From Xiphias gladius (lineage: Eukaryota > Chordata > Actinopteri > Istiophoriformes > Xiphiidae): 64,000 bases of DNA. The notes beneath the pieces were generated by a model. It saw only the letters and a program-made list of their open reading frames with translations. It was not told where the DNA came from and made no database searches. Shown piece by piece: positions 1 through 13,049 of this stretch; the first letter of the stretch is position 1; every line of letters starts with the position of its first letter. The stretch spans positions 1,080,501 to 1,144,500 of the forward strand of contig NC_053418.1 of the NCBI RefSeq assembly GCF_016859285.1, given 5' to 3'. The position numbers were made by a program, and so were the translations under genes.

Positions 1-2640
1 GAGGCCTTGAGCAGAACTTTAAGGGTTTTGTTAAAAGGCCACGTGCGAGGAGGAGGAGGAGGAGAAGCGAGCTGACGATGAAAGTGACGCTGACCAGTTT
101 GTTTAGAGTCGGTGGAGGACGGGCCCGCTCTCACCGCCAGATTTGGGCAAGTTTACATTCGTGAGTCAGCGCTGTGAGTGTTTGGAGGGTGAGACGAAGC
201 TGCTCTGGTTCCTGAAGCTGTCGGTGGTCATCAGGTGTTGACGACCTGCGGGACTTCCTGTTGTGGTTGTTCACCTTGTGGGTCCTCTTTGTGAGGTGTC
301 ATACATCGACATCCATCACAGGAATAACTTCAAGTAAAACACGAACTAATTACATGAAATCGTGAGCGGTGAGCTCTGTAGAGCTGAGGTGAGCTTCAGC
401 TTCCGAACGCGGCTGAAAATATTCGCTCCTCCCTTCTGTCCGGTCACGTGCTCACTCTGCTCCGGACGTTTCAGCAGGGACAACGTGTGTAGTTTATTTA
501 GGTGGTGATGAGGATGTGAAGAGGATGAAGGAGACTCCGCTGACACCGTCTCGATCGCATATAAAGGTTAATTACAAAGAAGAACGGCGTCAAGCCGAGC
601 ACCTGCGGGTCTGCTCCTGAGAGGGTGTGAAGCCGGTGAACCGCTCTGGAAACCGGCCTCGGTCACCGAGTCTTAAATGAGGCCGTTGTCTTCCTGAAAA
701 ACGTCACTAACCTATGGCTTTACCTCCGTTGCATTTCCTCCTATTCAGACTGCGAGGCCTCGCCCGAGGACCTTTGACCTCGGGCCTCCATGATAACACA
801 GGGCTTCAGCTCTACATACGTAACCACACACCTCACGTGCAGAAGCATTTCCCGCTCATTAGGAATTCATTTCTTCTTACAGAAAGAGTTTTGTTTTCCC
901 TCTGCGACGTTTAATTTCGCAGTGTTGCATTTTGACGGGTATCATTTCCTGTATGTCCTTCACACGGTTAGCGTGGCGTATGGAAATTTTCCATCCTGAG
1001 TCCATGATGTAACGAGCAGCTTTCGTAGACTTGACCAGTTCCTACTTCTGCTTCTGATTTAATTGTCAATTGCATTTAGTCTAATTATGACCTGTGTTGT
1101 CTTTACTGTCTCTTTTTCAAAGTTTTCCAGCGACTGAAGTTTATCTCAGAATTTAGAGTCGAAAGTAGAAGATAAAGATGCTGAATCTCTCTAGGTCGTG
1201 TTGATACGTTTGAACTTCTCCGCTGACAGAAAACCGTCTCCAGCTGTTCTCAGTGAGGGTCTAAAGAAATAAAGATCAATCAGAATCTGAGTGATATGGG
1301 ATCAGTGTCACGGCTCCAGCTATGGATCTAGATGACGTTGATTACAACCAACTGTGGTGATTCTCGCTTTAAAAATTCCTTCACCTGAAGCAGCAGTTAC
1401 TGATGTTGAAGCCGTAAACGTAACGCTGACATTATCCCCCTGTAAAGCTGTCATGCAAACAGCTGGCTGCTTCCGCACAGAGCAACGTGACCGTCCCACT
1501 GGATCTGGAGGCCACCTGGTGAACCTAAGTCCAGTACTCGTTCTCTCTTAGCTCTGGTTCTGGTCCCCGCCGGCTCCTGGGGGAGGCATCCGGCTCTTCA
1601 GCCGGTTCACCAGCTGCTCTCGGGCGCAAGGATGTCACCTACTGCGTGTTTCTCTCTCTCTCTCTTTAAGATTGATTTGGGCCAATTATTTATTTGTTCG
1701 TCTGTTTAACGGGGAGCACATGATAGATATGGTTACATAAGGATGAGCAGTGCATCGGACGTGGTGGTTGTCCCCGGTGTTGTCCCTATTCAGTAGCTGA
1801 GGGTGTAGAGACAGACAGGACGGGTGGGGGTGAGTTAGGCAGCCACGCAACGGCCGAACACACAGAACTTTACTCTAAATGTTTCCCACAGATGCCGAAC
1901 TTGTCCGGCTGAAAAATTGTCAAGACATCGACGATTTTTCCCTGAACACGGCAGATTGAGACTTTTGATCTGGAAGTCCGCTGAGCTCAGAGTGAACCCG
2001 AGGCTCGTGGAGGTGACGCTGTGAGGTCGAGGGGTCAGTCAACGCCTGTCCCCTCGTCGCTCGCGGGTCAGCAGGATGAACTCCGCTGTGAGGAAACGTG
2101 AACATGTGTGTAAAGTGGGGCTTTTATCATGTCATCACCTTCAGGAGTGACACCACTTCCTCCACTGGCTGACGAGTGCGGTCAGCTCGGAGGTGAAGCT
2201 CAGAGGAGCCCTGGGCTCACCGCGGCTTAGCGTACCTTGATTTAGTCGAGTTAAATTTGTGAAACGAGTTACAACTGACGTGCGGGTCGGGTCAAATAAA
2301 AGCTTCATCGTAGCTTTCAGCCTCGCCGGCGGCGAGGCTCCGTGGAGGTTTTTCAAAGTAAAAAACTTCATGCGGTGGAAAAAAGAAAAAAACCCCACAC
2401 GCTCACCATGAGCATCACAACAGTCATCATTATATAACTGTTGTTTTCTTCCTTTCCCTGATTTGCTTTGAACAGAGTCCAAGCTGAAAGTTTTTATGTC
2501 ACATAAATCCAGACGTTTGCTTCGTGTGTAAGTCCCGTGTGTTCAGTGATGAACGCTCAGATCAGCATGTGGGTTTTTTTCAGGCTCAACAGTTGTTCAC
2601 AGTTATTTTCCAGCAGCTTCACACACTCATGTTATGATGT
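1..2640. other. Non-coding flank, no gene recognised
   Basis: No open reading frame here has recognisable domains, and none is flanked by convincing splice sites in a consistent frame. Composition is ordinary for teleost intergenic or intronic DNA. Short ORFs on both strands look like chance. Confidence 0.5.
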
Positions 2641-2650
2641 TACAGAAGCT

Positions 2651-2697
2651 GTGTGTGTGTGTGTGTGTGTGTGTGGGTGTGTGGGTGCGTGGGTGTT
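2651..2697. repeat. (GT)n microsatellite
   Basis: A pure GT run of about 25 bp decays rightwards into GTGG/GTGC variants. Simple sequence repeat. Confidence 0.9.
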
Positions 2698-2776
2698 TGG
2701 CTGCTTGTGTGGTGGAGTCCCTCTCATTGCCACCCTTGTTTTAGTCAACACAGCGCAGAGGCATCTTGCGTCATCG

Positions 2777-2777
<1 letters not shown>

Positions 2778-2830
<53 letters not shown>
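2778..2830. repeat. (CA)n microsatellite
   Basis: Uninterrupted CA dinucleotide run of about 53 bp. Open reading frames through it, rich in Thr-His or Cys-Val, are translation artefacts. Confidence 0.95.
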
Positions 2831-2834
<4 letters not shown>

Positions 2835-3262
2835 GAGGGGGGAACCTTGTCAACACTGGAGACGGATGGAAAAAAGAGAGACAGCTCGCCCTGCTGGATG
2901 ATTTAGCCTGACGACGGAGAAAAGGGAAAATACATCAGCGAGGCTTTATCACGACCATCTGGTGTTTGGGGAGGAAACGGGCTGAGAACAACAGGAAGGG
3001 ATGGAGGGATGGAGAGAGGAGGAGAAAGGAGGCTGTTATCGTGAAAAGAAAAGGAAGGATTAAATAAATCTGCAGACGTGGAACACGACTTGATCAAATA
3101 GTACTTCAAGTACTTCACCTTCATCACTTCACCTTCACCTTCATCACGTAACTTGTCTCTCTCTGGTGTGATGAAAAACAAGGAGGATGAAAGACAGTTG
3201 GAGTTTCTGCAACTTTGAGACGATCTGTGTTTCAATGTCAAGACTCTGCTGCCGCCTGCTGG

Positions 3263-3264
<2 letters not shown>

Positions 3265-3350
<86 letters not shown>
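3265..3350. repeat. (CA)n microsatellite beside Tc1 relic
   Basis: Uninterrupted CA run of about 86 bp, ending some 30 bp before the first recognisable codons of a Tc1 transposase relic. Confidence 0.95.
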
Positions 3351-3353
<3 letters not shown>

Positions 3354-3377
3354 GGTGCTGTAGGTTTAGGGTTGTGT

Positions 3378-3605
3378 ATCGATCTCAACATCATGGAGTC
3401 AGTCTGGGATCACATGAAGAGACAGAAGACAGTGGGACAGACTGAATCCACAGATGAACCGAGGCAGGTTCTCCAAGATGCTCCGGACAACCCACCTGCC
3501 AAGAACCTGGAAAACTGTGTCCACGTGGACCGAGGAGAACTGGTGCTGGTTTAGGGGCAAAAGGGGGTCACAACAAATACTGATCTGATTTGGGTTTTTT
3601 CTCTT
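3378..3605 (+). mobile_element. Tc1/mariner transposon relic (transposase C-terminus)
   Basis: The translation reads DLNIMESVWDHMKRQK, then a stretch ending DAPDNPPAKNLE. This matches the C-terminal part of the DDE transposase of fish Tc1-like elements, where the catalytic (D)LNxxExxW block is followed by VLQDxWxxLP. In another frame the family C-terminus AKGGHNKY followed by TGA is readable at about 3557-3583, so at least one frameshift separates the two blocks. The N-terminal DNA-binding half and the left inverted repeat are missing; the (CA)n tract lies where upstream transposase sequence should be. This is a dead 5'-truncated copy. Family membership is from recognised motifs; the subfamily is not determined. 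Confidence 0.78.
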
Positions 3606-4487
3606 TACTACACTTTTTCTGTAAATCTAACTGATGAATAAAAACTATTCATCACATCATTTTTTCCTCCGTTTACTTTTAGTGCCTAAAACGTTTCCAC
3701 GGTAGCTGATTATTTTACTTATTTGATACGATTTAAAAATTATATTCACATCATAATAAATTACAGTGATGACATCTTTCTTCTATATACAACTGATTTA
3801 AATTCAATTTATTTTAAAAACGCAGGAAACCGCATTAATGATCAAAAAGTGCTTTTTGTCACTATATGTCCACTGGTGTGTGACAATCGATCAGCTGCAA
3901 TTATCTCTGGCTTTCAAGATATTTGGCAAATTTTAGGGGAGGGTCACCCCCTAAGAACCTTTAAACCCCGGAGGTAATCCGTTAATCAGGCCCAGATTTG
4001 GCGTGAACCCTGAATTTGCACCTGAATGTAAAAACTGAGGTCGTTAGTGGTTCAAAACAAGACATTTTCAGGGGTGGGAACCGTTTAAAACTCACTGACT
4101 CTTGCAGGAAAGCCATTTTAAAAAACCTGGTGTCTCACAGTCCTTTATTTACCCCACCTGAACGGTGACTATGACCCTGAACTATCATGAATTTGCACCT
4201 GAAAAGTATTTCAGATCCCCGCCATGAACCAAAAACCCAAACTCAACAGCGCCTTGACCCGCTAATGAAAGAATCAGCCGAATATTTGAAGCAGATGGAT
4301 CTGGCCTGAAATCTGTTTATCGGGCTTTTGGGCTTCGGGTGTTTTTAATCGGGTCGAGACCCCCCCCCCCTCAAATGAAGGGATCTCTGCTGCGAGTAGT
4401 TGAGGCCAGTTTTCAGCAGCAAAAGTTCTTTTACGTCTCTGAGATAAGAAATAAAACACCAGAATAAACCGGTGGACGAAGTCCCAT

Positions 4488-5178
4488 CTGCCCTCCCTGG
4501 CTCCCTCCCTGGTTCCTTCCCTGGCTCCCTCCCTGGTTCCCTCCCTTGTTCCCTCCTGGTTCCCTCCCTGGCTCCCTCTCTAGTTCCTTCCCTGGCTCCC
4601 TCCCTGGCTCCCTCCCTAGTTCCCTCCCTGGCTCCCTCCTGGTTCCCTCCCTAGTTCCCTCCCTGGCTCCCTCCTGGTTCCCTCCCTGGCTCCCTCCTGG
4701 TTCCCTCCCTGGCTCCCTCCCTAGTTCCCTCCCTGGCTCCCTCCCTGGTTCCCTCCCTGGCTCCCTCCCTGGTTCCCTCCCTGGTTCCCTCCCTGGCTCC
4801 CTCCCTTGTTCCCTCCCTGGCTCCCTCCCTGGCTCCCTCCTGGTTCCCTCCCTGGCTCCCTCCCTGGCTCCCTCCCTAGTTCCCTCCCTGGCTCCCTCCC
4901 TTGTTCCTTCCATCGTTCCCTCCCTAGTTCCTTCCCTGGCTCCCTCCCTGGCTCCCTCCCTGGTTCCCTCCCTGGTTCCTTCCCTGGTTCCCTCCCTAGT
5001 TCCCTCCCTGGCTCCCTCCTAGTTCCCTCCCTGGCTCCCTCCTGGTTCCCTCCTGGTTCCCTCCCCGGCTCCCTCCTGGTTCCCTCCCTGGCTCCCTCCC
5101 TAGTTCCTTCCCTGGCTCCCTCCCTTGTTCCCTCCTGGTTCCCTCCCCGGCTCCCTCCTGGTTCCCTCCCTAGCTCCC
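4488..5178. repeat. ~0.7 kb C-rich/G-rich minisatellite (12-bp unit)
   Basis: A tandem array of near-identical 12-bp units of the type TCCCTCCCTGGY, often pairing into 24-bp higher-order units with 1-2 base variants. On the complementary strand each pair of units gives four GGG runs with 1- and 5-base loops (GGGAGGGAACCAGGGAGGG), which fits the standard G-quadruplex pattern. Long ORFs on both strands (Pro-Gly-Ser-Leu or Arg-Glu-Pro-Gly repeats) are by-products of the array. The array ends about 120 bp before the candidate ddr2 first exon. Confidence 0.95.
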
Positions 5179-5299
5179 TTCGTAGGGCTCTTCCGCAGAT
5201 TTCCTGCAAGTTCTCGGATGTCAGACACCCGTGGGGCTCGTGTTGCCTTCCTCCTCCTCCCCCTCCTCGGAAACGGGATGTGATGTAAATACACAGCAA

Positions 5300-5593
5300 C
5301 TTTTTTTTTGTTTTTTTTTTTGTTCCTCCTTTTGGAGTGTGCGGAACTTCTTCTCCCAGTTCCCTGCGGAGCGAAAAGCGGAGGAAGAAGACATCGAGGA
5401 GGTGAAATAAGGAGTTCGGTGAACCGTCGCAGACACGAAGCGAGCCTTAGTTTTCTCCACCATGATCCTCTGAGCTCCTCCGTCCGGCTCCGACAACTAT
5501 CTCACGAACCTGCCGGACTGGACTCCGAGAAAAACGGATCCGACCGGAGAGAAGCTCGCCGCTGTTGTGGATCCGGAGGGAACCCGCGGACAG
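5300..5593 (+). other. ddr2: Candidate non-coding first exon of ddr2
   Basis: A locally GC-rich segment, with several CpGs, ends at a good donor (GGACAG|GTAAAC). It is preceded by a T-rich stretch and the minisatellite. The first coding exon of ddr2 starts at a 3' splice site, so at least one upstream non-coding exon must exist, and this is the most promoter-like segment with a donor in the right orientation. The 5' boundary is a guess and no TATA box is seen. RNA evidence would decide it; another upstream segment (around 8.8-8.97 kb) is an alternative. Confidence 0.3.
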
Positions 5594-8500
5594 GTAAACA
5601 GCTGACGGTGTGTGCGTGTGCGTGTGAGTGTGTGTGTGAGAGAGCGTGTGTGTTTTCGGACGGACCCGAAGGGGAAGCTGAAGCCGGAGGGAGAGCTCAG
5701 ACTGCTGGAAACTCTGACTGCATGACAGCAGGTCTGAGATCAGCGCTGGTGCTGCAGACCGAGGCCTAGATGTGACATCCGAGATCTCGGCCGAGTTTTC
5801 TGGAGGGAGACACAGCAGGCTGAGTCCCCCACTAGTGCCCCGGGGTCACCCAGCGCTGCCCCCCGGCCCTAAAAATACCTTCCCCGAGAGGCCTGGCAGC
5901 ATCACATTCAGGGAGGAACACTGAGAATATCACGGCGAGGCTGTAGGAGGTATTACAGCACAAGCCCTCGGTAGGACGCCCCACAGAGACAGAGTGCAGA
6001 TCTCCCCGTCCCCATACCACCGATTAGAAGGGCTCAGTGTAGACCAGGACTGGCAGCCACCGAATTCGTAGAGTAGACAAACCGCCAGAGAGAGTTGCTA
6101 TCATCCGAGAGTCAGAGGAACATTTCTGTCCCCTGAACACGAACGGCCGGGAGACAGTGCCCCCCGACACGCCACAGGAACGCTGAGTTTCCGAGGCACA
6201 GGAGGTGAAAAGCGTTGGGCTTTTTAAAGCCGGCGAGCTACAGATTCACTGAGGAGGCTGACGCCGATTTTTACCGAGACCAGTCCGAGATGGGACGGCG
6301 GGGACGATGCGGGGGCCGAGTACGCCAGAGTGTGACGGAGGGAATGTCCAGTCTGCAGGACACACACACGGAGAGAGAAGGGGGGAGAGATAATGTCATG
6401 TGCTTCCACAGCAGCCAAGTCACAAAAAAACACAAAAATACGATCGTGTGCCAATAAACGGAGGATGGGCCAAAACTAGGGCCCCTCTCTGCCTCTAATA
6501 CGCCTTAAATATACAGGGAGATGGTGTTAAATGAGCAAAGGCTCATGATATGTAACACGTGGCTAATGACTCCAAAGATAAGTGGTGAAACTGCAACAGT
6601 GAGGAAGGCGGTAAAACTAACAAGGCGCAGAGTCTCAGGGCGTCTTGTCTAGATCAATATAAACAACCGATCAGTCACGGATTGATCAGTCCTCAAGTCT
6701 CAGAGTAACGAGACAAAACGAGAAACTTCCTAGTGTTTTCGAATCCTGCATCAAGCAGCAGGAAACTCAAGTCACTTCACCCTCTCTGGCGTTTACGGTT
6801 CACACTGTCGCATCGACTCAGATCCCCGTGATCCGCACCGTCACCCTCGCTTTTCTAAACGGTCAAACGGAGCCTCCTCCCCCCGGCGCTGTTGAAGCGG
6901 GACACCTGCTCCCGTCAGAGCGGCGTGAGGACGCATCAGTGTGAAGGCGGCGAGCAGCGAGCCAGTCTGCCGTGACGGGAGGGTCCGCAGTCCCCACGGC
7001 CGCCGGAGACACTGGGCCACGGTTTCCTCAGGCCAATCCTCGTCTGTGAGACCGGGACCAGGCGCAGCCGGGCGCGTCCTGTCCAGGGATACCTGTGAGG
7101 AGCGAACGGGCGGACCTCAGAATCAGGATGCCGGAGGTCTGTCCTGCCGCCGTGACTGGAGTCAGATCCAGGCCCTGAACTCACTCAACCCTCTGCTCCC
7201 CGAGCTCCTGCGTCTGGATGTGTCTCGGACTGGGAGGAATTACCCTCATCAAACGGGACGGCACCGCGCCGGCTGATTTCAGCCAGTGAAAATGAGAGTC
7301 CCCGTCGGCAGTTGGAGTTTTCTCCGTTGTCATGGAGACGGACCCGTTGACCTGCGAGCTCGGAAGCGGTTGTGATTCTTTCCGTAGCGCGTATGGGACT
7401 CGTTGGCTCGGAGCCTCCGCATCGAAGTTCCTTCTGGAGCTGGGATATGTGACTGGCAGGGCGATAACGTTGAGGCCGTCGCCAGAGTCGATCAGTCGAC
7501 AACAGCTCGGGTTATCGACGAATCAGGTCAGTCCCGGGTTCTGGCCTCTCCGACGCGAGGATTAGATTAGAAGACAGCATCCGCGGGGGGATTGCGCTGG
7601 CTTGGTGTCCGTGACTCGAGACGGTGCAGAGCGGATTTACTAGCGAACAGACTGTGGGAGTCTCGGAGTGATTTCACAACAGCGGCAGCTCAGTGTTTGG
7701 CTCACACTGTGAGAGCCGACGGCTCCGCTCCCTCACAAAGCAGACCCGAAATAAAGCAATGGAAGACAGATTGTTTCACACTCGGTCGTTCCGTGCGCGG
7801 CGCGTTGAGGCCCCGGGATGCACACGTGTCCAGTAACCCAGTAAAAGCCGAGGATTATATTTGCACAACAGCCAGCATGTAGCCGGGCCCAGCGCTCTCC
7901 CGCTGCTGCTGTCAGGTTTATAGCTCTTCACAAGCTCACATGAAGTCTGTCGTTCTCTTTAAGAAGAAGAAGAAGGAGAAAAAGGAGAGTTTCACCTCTG
8001 TCTGTTTGTCTTTGAACTTCAAACCTCCACCGCTGAGGTGAACCACAGCGGCTTTGTCCTCTGAAGAGGTTTGATTCTTGGAAACTCACAAAGTAATTTG
8101 TAACCAGACATTACCAGACCAGAAGAGGTTATTTATAGCGTCAAAATCTAAAACTCATGTTTACTCTTCTTATTTCATCAGTGTTTTTCTTCAATAACAG
8201 AGAGAAAATCTTAACAAGGGGGACGACTGTCTTCAAAATGAGTCCAACTGTCGTAGCTTTCAGAGCTGTCCTGCACTCACAGGAGGCTCTGAGAGGATTT
8301 TCGGACCTCATAACCTACAGTCGTCTGTAGAACTGCCGCCGTTTGTCTTCGCGGAGGTGGCAGACGCCCCTTTTCGTCTTTCCCTGACGCCTCGGCGCCG
8401 TGGCCCGAGACGGGTTTCGAGGACCGAAAGTTAACAAGATGACATCCAAGCGTCTTCAGGAATCTCAGCATGAGCGAGCTCCGCGCCTTCCAATAAAAGA

Positions 8501-8827
8501 TCGTTCATCCCGTCCCAGTATCTACAATATGTGCGGCATTAGCTCCAGATCTCCTCTCAACTCCATCCAGCTCAACCTGGAGCCAATAAAGTATCTGTCT
8601 GCGAGATTTCAGCCCAAGATGGAACTATTTTAGAGACTGTATCTTGCATGTTAGCAGCAGACATACAGGAAGGCCTGCAAACACCACCTCTTCCCAGCTA
8701 AATCCCTGGAAGTTTAGATAAAGGTTTCCAGAGACATTTAATTCTCAGGTCATTAAGTCACCATACCAAGTCTTTGACCCTTTTATCAAGCTGTGATCTG
8801 ATTTATGGTGCCCACACGTTGCCTTTG

Positions 8828-8968
8828 TATATAAACACCGCTTCAGGCTCGGTAGATGAGCGAGCGTGCGTCACGTTTCCCTCTGCCCAGCTGCAGCCGG
8901 CGGTTCGCTAAGCCGCTAAGAAAGCAACGCAAGGACAGAGACGACCGAGCCTGGCCGCCGCCGCCAAG
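8828..8968 (+). promoter_or_regulatory. Candidate TATA promoter and short exon
   Basis: A good TATA box (TATATAAA, 8828-8835) is followed by a GC-rich segment ending GCCGCCGCCAAG|GTGATG, which reads as a 5' splice donor. This could be an alternative ddr2 first exon or unrelated. The ORF running on from the GTGATG shows no domain. Confidence 0.25.
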
Positions 8969-10065
8969 GTGATGCCGACAGACATCGTCTGTTTCATCGG
9001 CCAGACGTTCACCAAGATCGGGTTCACGAGGAGTTCAGTGTCTCGCAACCGAGACGATACGCAGGGAAAATATGCTCTGACACTTAAAACGTATCATCGG
9101 GCTGTATCTTATCGTCCTCAGAGGGGTCAAAGGTCGGCTCCGTGGCTTCAGTGTTCTGTAAAATCGTTGGGAAACGTCTGTGCTACCATATTAAGATTTA
9201 TTTTGATCAGGCAGCTGAAACTGGCTGAAATTTGGCTGTGGTTGAAATTTTTGTCGGTTCAGATTCTAGTTCTGGTTTAGTTTATCAGTCCTCGTACTTG
9301 GTTCAAATTCCTGTGATATTATTTGAGGAGGAAATGTCCGTAGATGTGTTTAGAGTAAAAGGTTTTTACGCTCCTAAAACCGTGGATGAATGATCCCGGT
9401 TAAACGTAGGAGTACTCTCCATCTCTGCCGCAGCCAAGTTGAACCACGTCTGCGTCCGAGGACCGGCCCACTCCGACGGGGCGCTGCGTCTCGCACTGGG
9501 AAACGCTTCGGCACGTTACAGAAACCTCCTGACTTCCATTAAACTATTTTGCGGCGATTACAGTTTGCTTCGTCGCTGCCATTGTCTCTGTGAGGCCCAG
9601 CTGCTCCTCTGAGAGCTACCGCAAACTGTAAACATGCGACAGACGTTGCCGTCAGAAACGCAGCAGCAGAAACTGAAAGCACATTTGTCCTGGTTTCCAG
9701 ACCGCCGGCCGGCCGGGGCCCCTCTCTGTGTTTGGAGTTTGCACGCTCTCCCTATGACTCTGCGGGTTTGCATGAAGACATGGAGGTTAGGTGAACTGGA
9801 AACTCTGAATTGCCTGTAGGTGTGAGTGTACGGTAGCTGCCTGATGCCTGGTCCCGCAGCTGTTTTGCTGTGTAAAGCTTCAGGCTGATTTGGTTCATTT
9901 TAAAGAAACTTCCCAGTTGTCCGTGCGTGTCCTGTTGTAGATATGCGGCGCCCAATGGGAAGAGGGAAAGCGAGAGTGTGTAACCTGTGAATTGCATGAG
10001 CCTGGTCACCGATGAAACGAAGCAAAAACCGGTCGGGTCGTGGTTAAAATCATAGGCGAGCGCAG

Positions 10066-10068
<3 letters not shown>

Positions 10069-10163
<95 letters not shown>
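10069..10163. repeat. (TG)n microsatellite
   Basis: About 95 bp of uninterrupted TG, the longest pure dinucleotide tract in the window. Confidence 0.95.
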
Positions 10164-10164
<1 letters not shown>

Positions 10165-10576
10165 AGCCCTCTAACGGGCGGGGTGTACGCTGCCTCTCCC
10201 CATTCTCACGCTTGGATGTAGTCCACGGAAGGGTGGACTCTAAAGACCCAACTCGGCCCGAACCACAATCAGCCGATTGCGGTGACCCCGTCTTTACATC
10301 CTCCCGGACGGTTGCGCCGGGGTTTACACGGGTCTGCAGACACTTGCGCAAACAGTTTGGGGAACTTGTTTGTGTCCAAAATCAGTAGGAGGCGCCAAGC
10401 GAGGAAGTGGACGTTTTTAAAGTCGCGGGATTCATCAATCTCAGGCTCTTAATGCTTCTTGATGTCGTAAACAAAATGTTGGTTTGGAGTCTGTGTCTCT
10501 GCTCACAGAGCCTCCGGAAAGAGATGAGCTCCTCTGCTCCCCCACCCACCGCTGACAGAGTTAGGATGGCCTGCAT

Positions 10577-10579
<3 letters not shown>

Positions 10580-10608
<29 letters not shown>

Positions 10609-10609
10609 T
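10580..10609. repeat. (TG)n microsatellite
   Basis: Short pure TG run of about 30 bp. Confidence 0.9.
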
Positions 10610-11750
10610 GCCTCCAGGGCTATCATTCTGAGTCGAGCAGAGTTTCGAGCGACACCTTTGACGTCAGAGAAGTTACTTGAAAGATTTGAAGTCTCATTCT
10701 GAAATCGAAGGCAGACGCAACGAATCCACTAAGAGCAAGATGCGAATGTAATAAAACATAAGAAAGCACAGTTTTATTTAAGACTACATGAGTGAACAAG
10801 ACAAATAGAACTGTATTGTGTGTTTGGATTCGGGTGAAACGCTCAGGTCAGATTCTTCAGTAGCACATTTCTACATCCTCTATAAATCATGAAGTTGGGC
10901 TAAAGAAGCCCTCGCTCCAGTTTTCAGGTGTGTTTGATGGCCTTCTTCTAGGCTGCAGCGTTGTCTGTCAGTTCAGGCTCTACATGTTAAATCAAGCGCT
11001 CCTCACATTCTTCAGATGCCAGCGGCTCTTTTTTAAACCGTCGGCTGCTCGGCTCCGGTTCAGACCCGGTAACCGTCACCTCCTCTAAGGTTACGTTTGC
11101 ATTTCAGGCATTCCGCTGATGCACTGGTGCAATTTCACACCGAGAGCAACGAAACTGCAGACGTGACCGTGAACCTCCACCTCAAACCCTGAACTCACAG
11201 AGAGTTCCTCCACTTATTTTAGTGTCAGACTTAGTTTACGTGTGGTGGTTAGTAGCACTCAGGCTGGGAGGCCGGCTGTAGAACATCTCGTGTTGTTGTT
11301 GTTGTCTAGATGACTTGTGACCTAGAAATGTGCAGGTTTACTCCCAGGATGCATCAACACTGCTGGTAAAAACACACTGTGGTGGGTTTACCGTCATGCT
11401 GCTCCTGGGGTTTTTTTTTTTTTTTTTTCTCTCTACGACTGCAGCTGGAAGTGAAGGTTGTCGGCGTTTTACCAGGTCACACTGACACCCTCACACTCAC
11501 CAGATGGCTTTCAGTGGGTCGGAAAAATGACGCAAACCGGTGCAAAACATTTTCACGAATATACCAACGCTCCTCTGATTTTTGCTGCTGCCGCTTTCAC
11601 ATGTCGGTTTCGATAAGTTACCAATGTGCAGAAATATTCCAAATATGAAAGTTTTATTTCTTTTTCCGCGTGATAACCAGCTGGGAGTCTTTACCGTCTG
11701 ACAGAAACACACTGACGGTGTGTCATTACAGGCATCTGGACCCGAGTGGG

Positions 11751-11752
<2 letters not shown>

Positions 11753-11783
<31 letters not shown>
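11753..11783. repeat. (GT)n microsatellite
   Basis: Pure GT run of about 31 bp. Confidence 0.9.
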
Positions 11784-11785
<2 letters not shown>

Positions 11786-13049
11786 CGAGGCCTCCGCTCA
11801 GATCTGTGTGCTTTTCATTGTTTCGTGTTTGCATAACCAGACAGTCGGTGCTGCAGCTACAGCAAGGCTGCGTTCAGACCGGAAAACGGCAGCGCTTTGC
11901 AAAACGCAGGCTCCGCACTGGTTTCGCAGCTGAGATGCGAGACACGATCGAGTTTGAGCAATTGATCCGCGGCACATTCGCGCGTCACGTGCTGGGATCG
12001 AATCTGGATGCGGTTTATCGGTCTCTCTGTTATCTACACAGGGTTCACTCAGTGGTGGACCATTCGCGGTGCAAAGGCCTCGCTCGTCTCGCTCCAGCCG
12101 CTCTCTCACCCACACAGATCCTTCGCTTGGCGGAAAGGCGACGATCTCGGCGGCTCACAGAAGACAGACTCTGTCCGTGACCTGTTACTTTCGCAGGTCG
12201 CTACTGATGTAGCAAAGACATGTCTTGGAGAGACAGATGTGCTCGGCGCCCTTTCAACATCTGGTTAGCGTCTGAGACCATTGCAGATGGTGGTTTCGGT
12301 TCATCTCGAATACGCTTGGCTTTTTTGATATCGGATGAATATTCGATCCGGGCAAAATGCACGAACTGGCGACGTGTAAGAGAGGCTGTGCTGTCGGACC
12401 ACGTCAGAAATCAAGCGTTGACAGTTGTTCCGAGTACAAAGCCGTCCGTCGTAGAGACGGGGGGGATATTATTTAAATATGGGCGTAACGGAGTCTCTCC
12501 CGGAGCAAGTTTATACCGTTGCTCTCGTCTGCTCACACAAAGAGCGTCAGAAAATAGTTGCGTAAGGAACGAGAAAGTAGAGCTGGAGGGAGCAGCTCAA
12601 ACCCTGCGTGGTGTTTCACCTCCGCTCGCCTGACACCAGAACGCTGCCCAGCGGTCTGTAATCTCTGGAAAGTTAACACAACCGCAATCTTCTTCTTTCT
12701 CTTTTCTCCGGATCACCGGAGAAACGGCGGGGGTGTACCATCGGTGGTGCAAAGCCACGCGCCCGCAACGTGTGCGTGCATGTTTTCCATCGGCCAGCAC
12801 AGTGCGGAGATGGATATTGCTGCGTTTGGCCCACTACCTCAAAGCCTGATGTTATAGGGTGTATTTGGAAATTTGGGGATCTGCAGCGTTGTTTGAATCA
12901 TCGCGCAGGTCGAACAAGTTGTTATGTGAGAGACGGAGCCACCGAAGGGTCTGATTTGGGGGGTTTTCGCTTCTATTCTGCTCTATATTCTATTGTGTGC
13001 TCCACTGCTCTGTTCTGTTTTGTTCTCGGTGAACTCTGTCTCATTCACC

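Noticed and set aside
2903..3394. 163-codon minus-strand ORF with a Cys-Val repeat
   Set aside because: It passes through the 86-bp (CA)n tract and has no domain outside it.
4431..5299. Overlapping 150-190-codon ORFs on both strands (Pro-Gly-Ser-Leu and Arg-Glu-Pro-Gly repeats)
   Set aside because: They are translations of a 12-bp minisatellite. A 12-bp unit keeps every frame open, and no start context, splice sites or domain are present.
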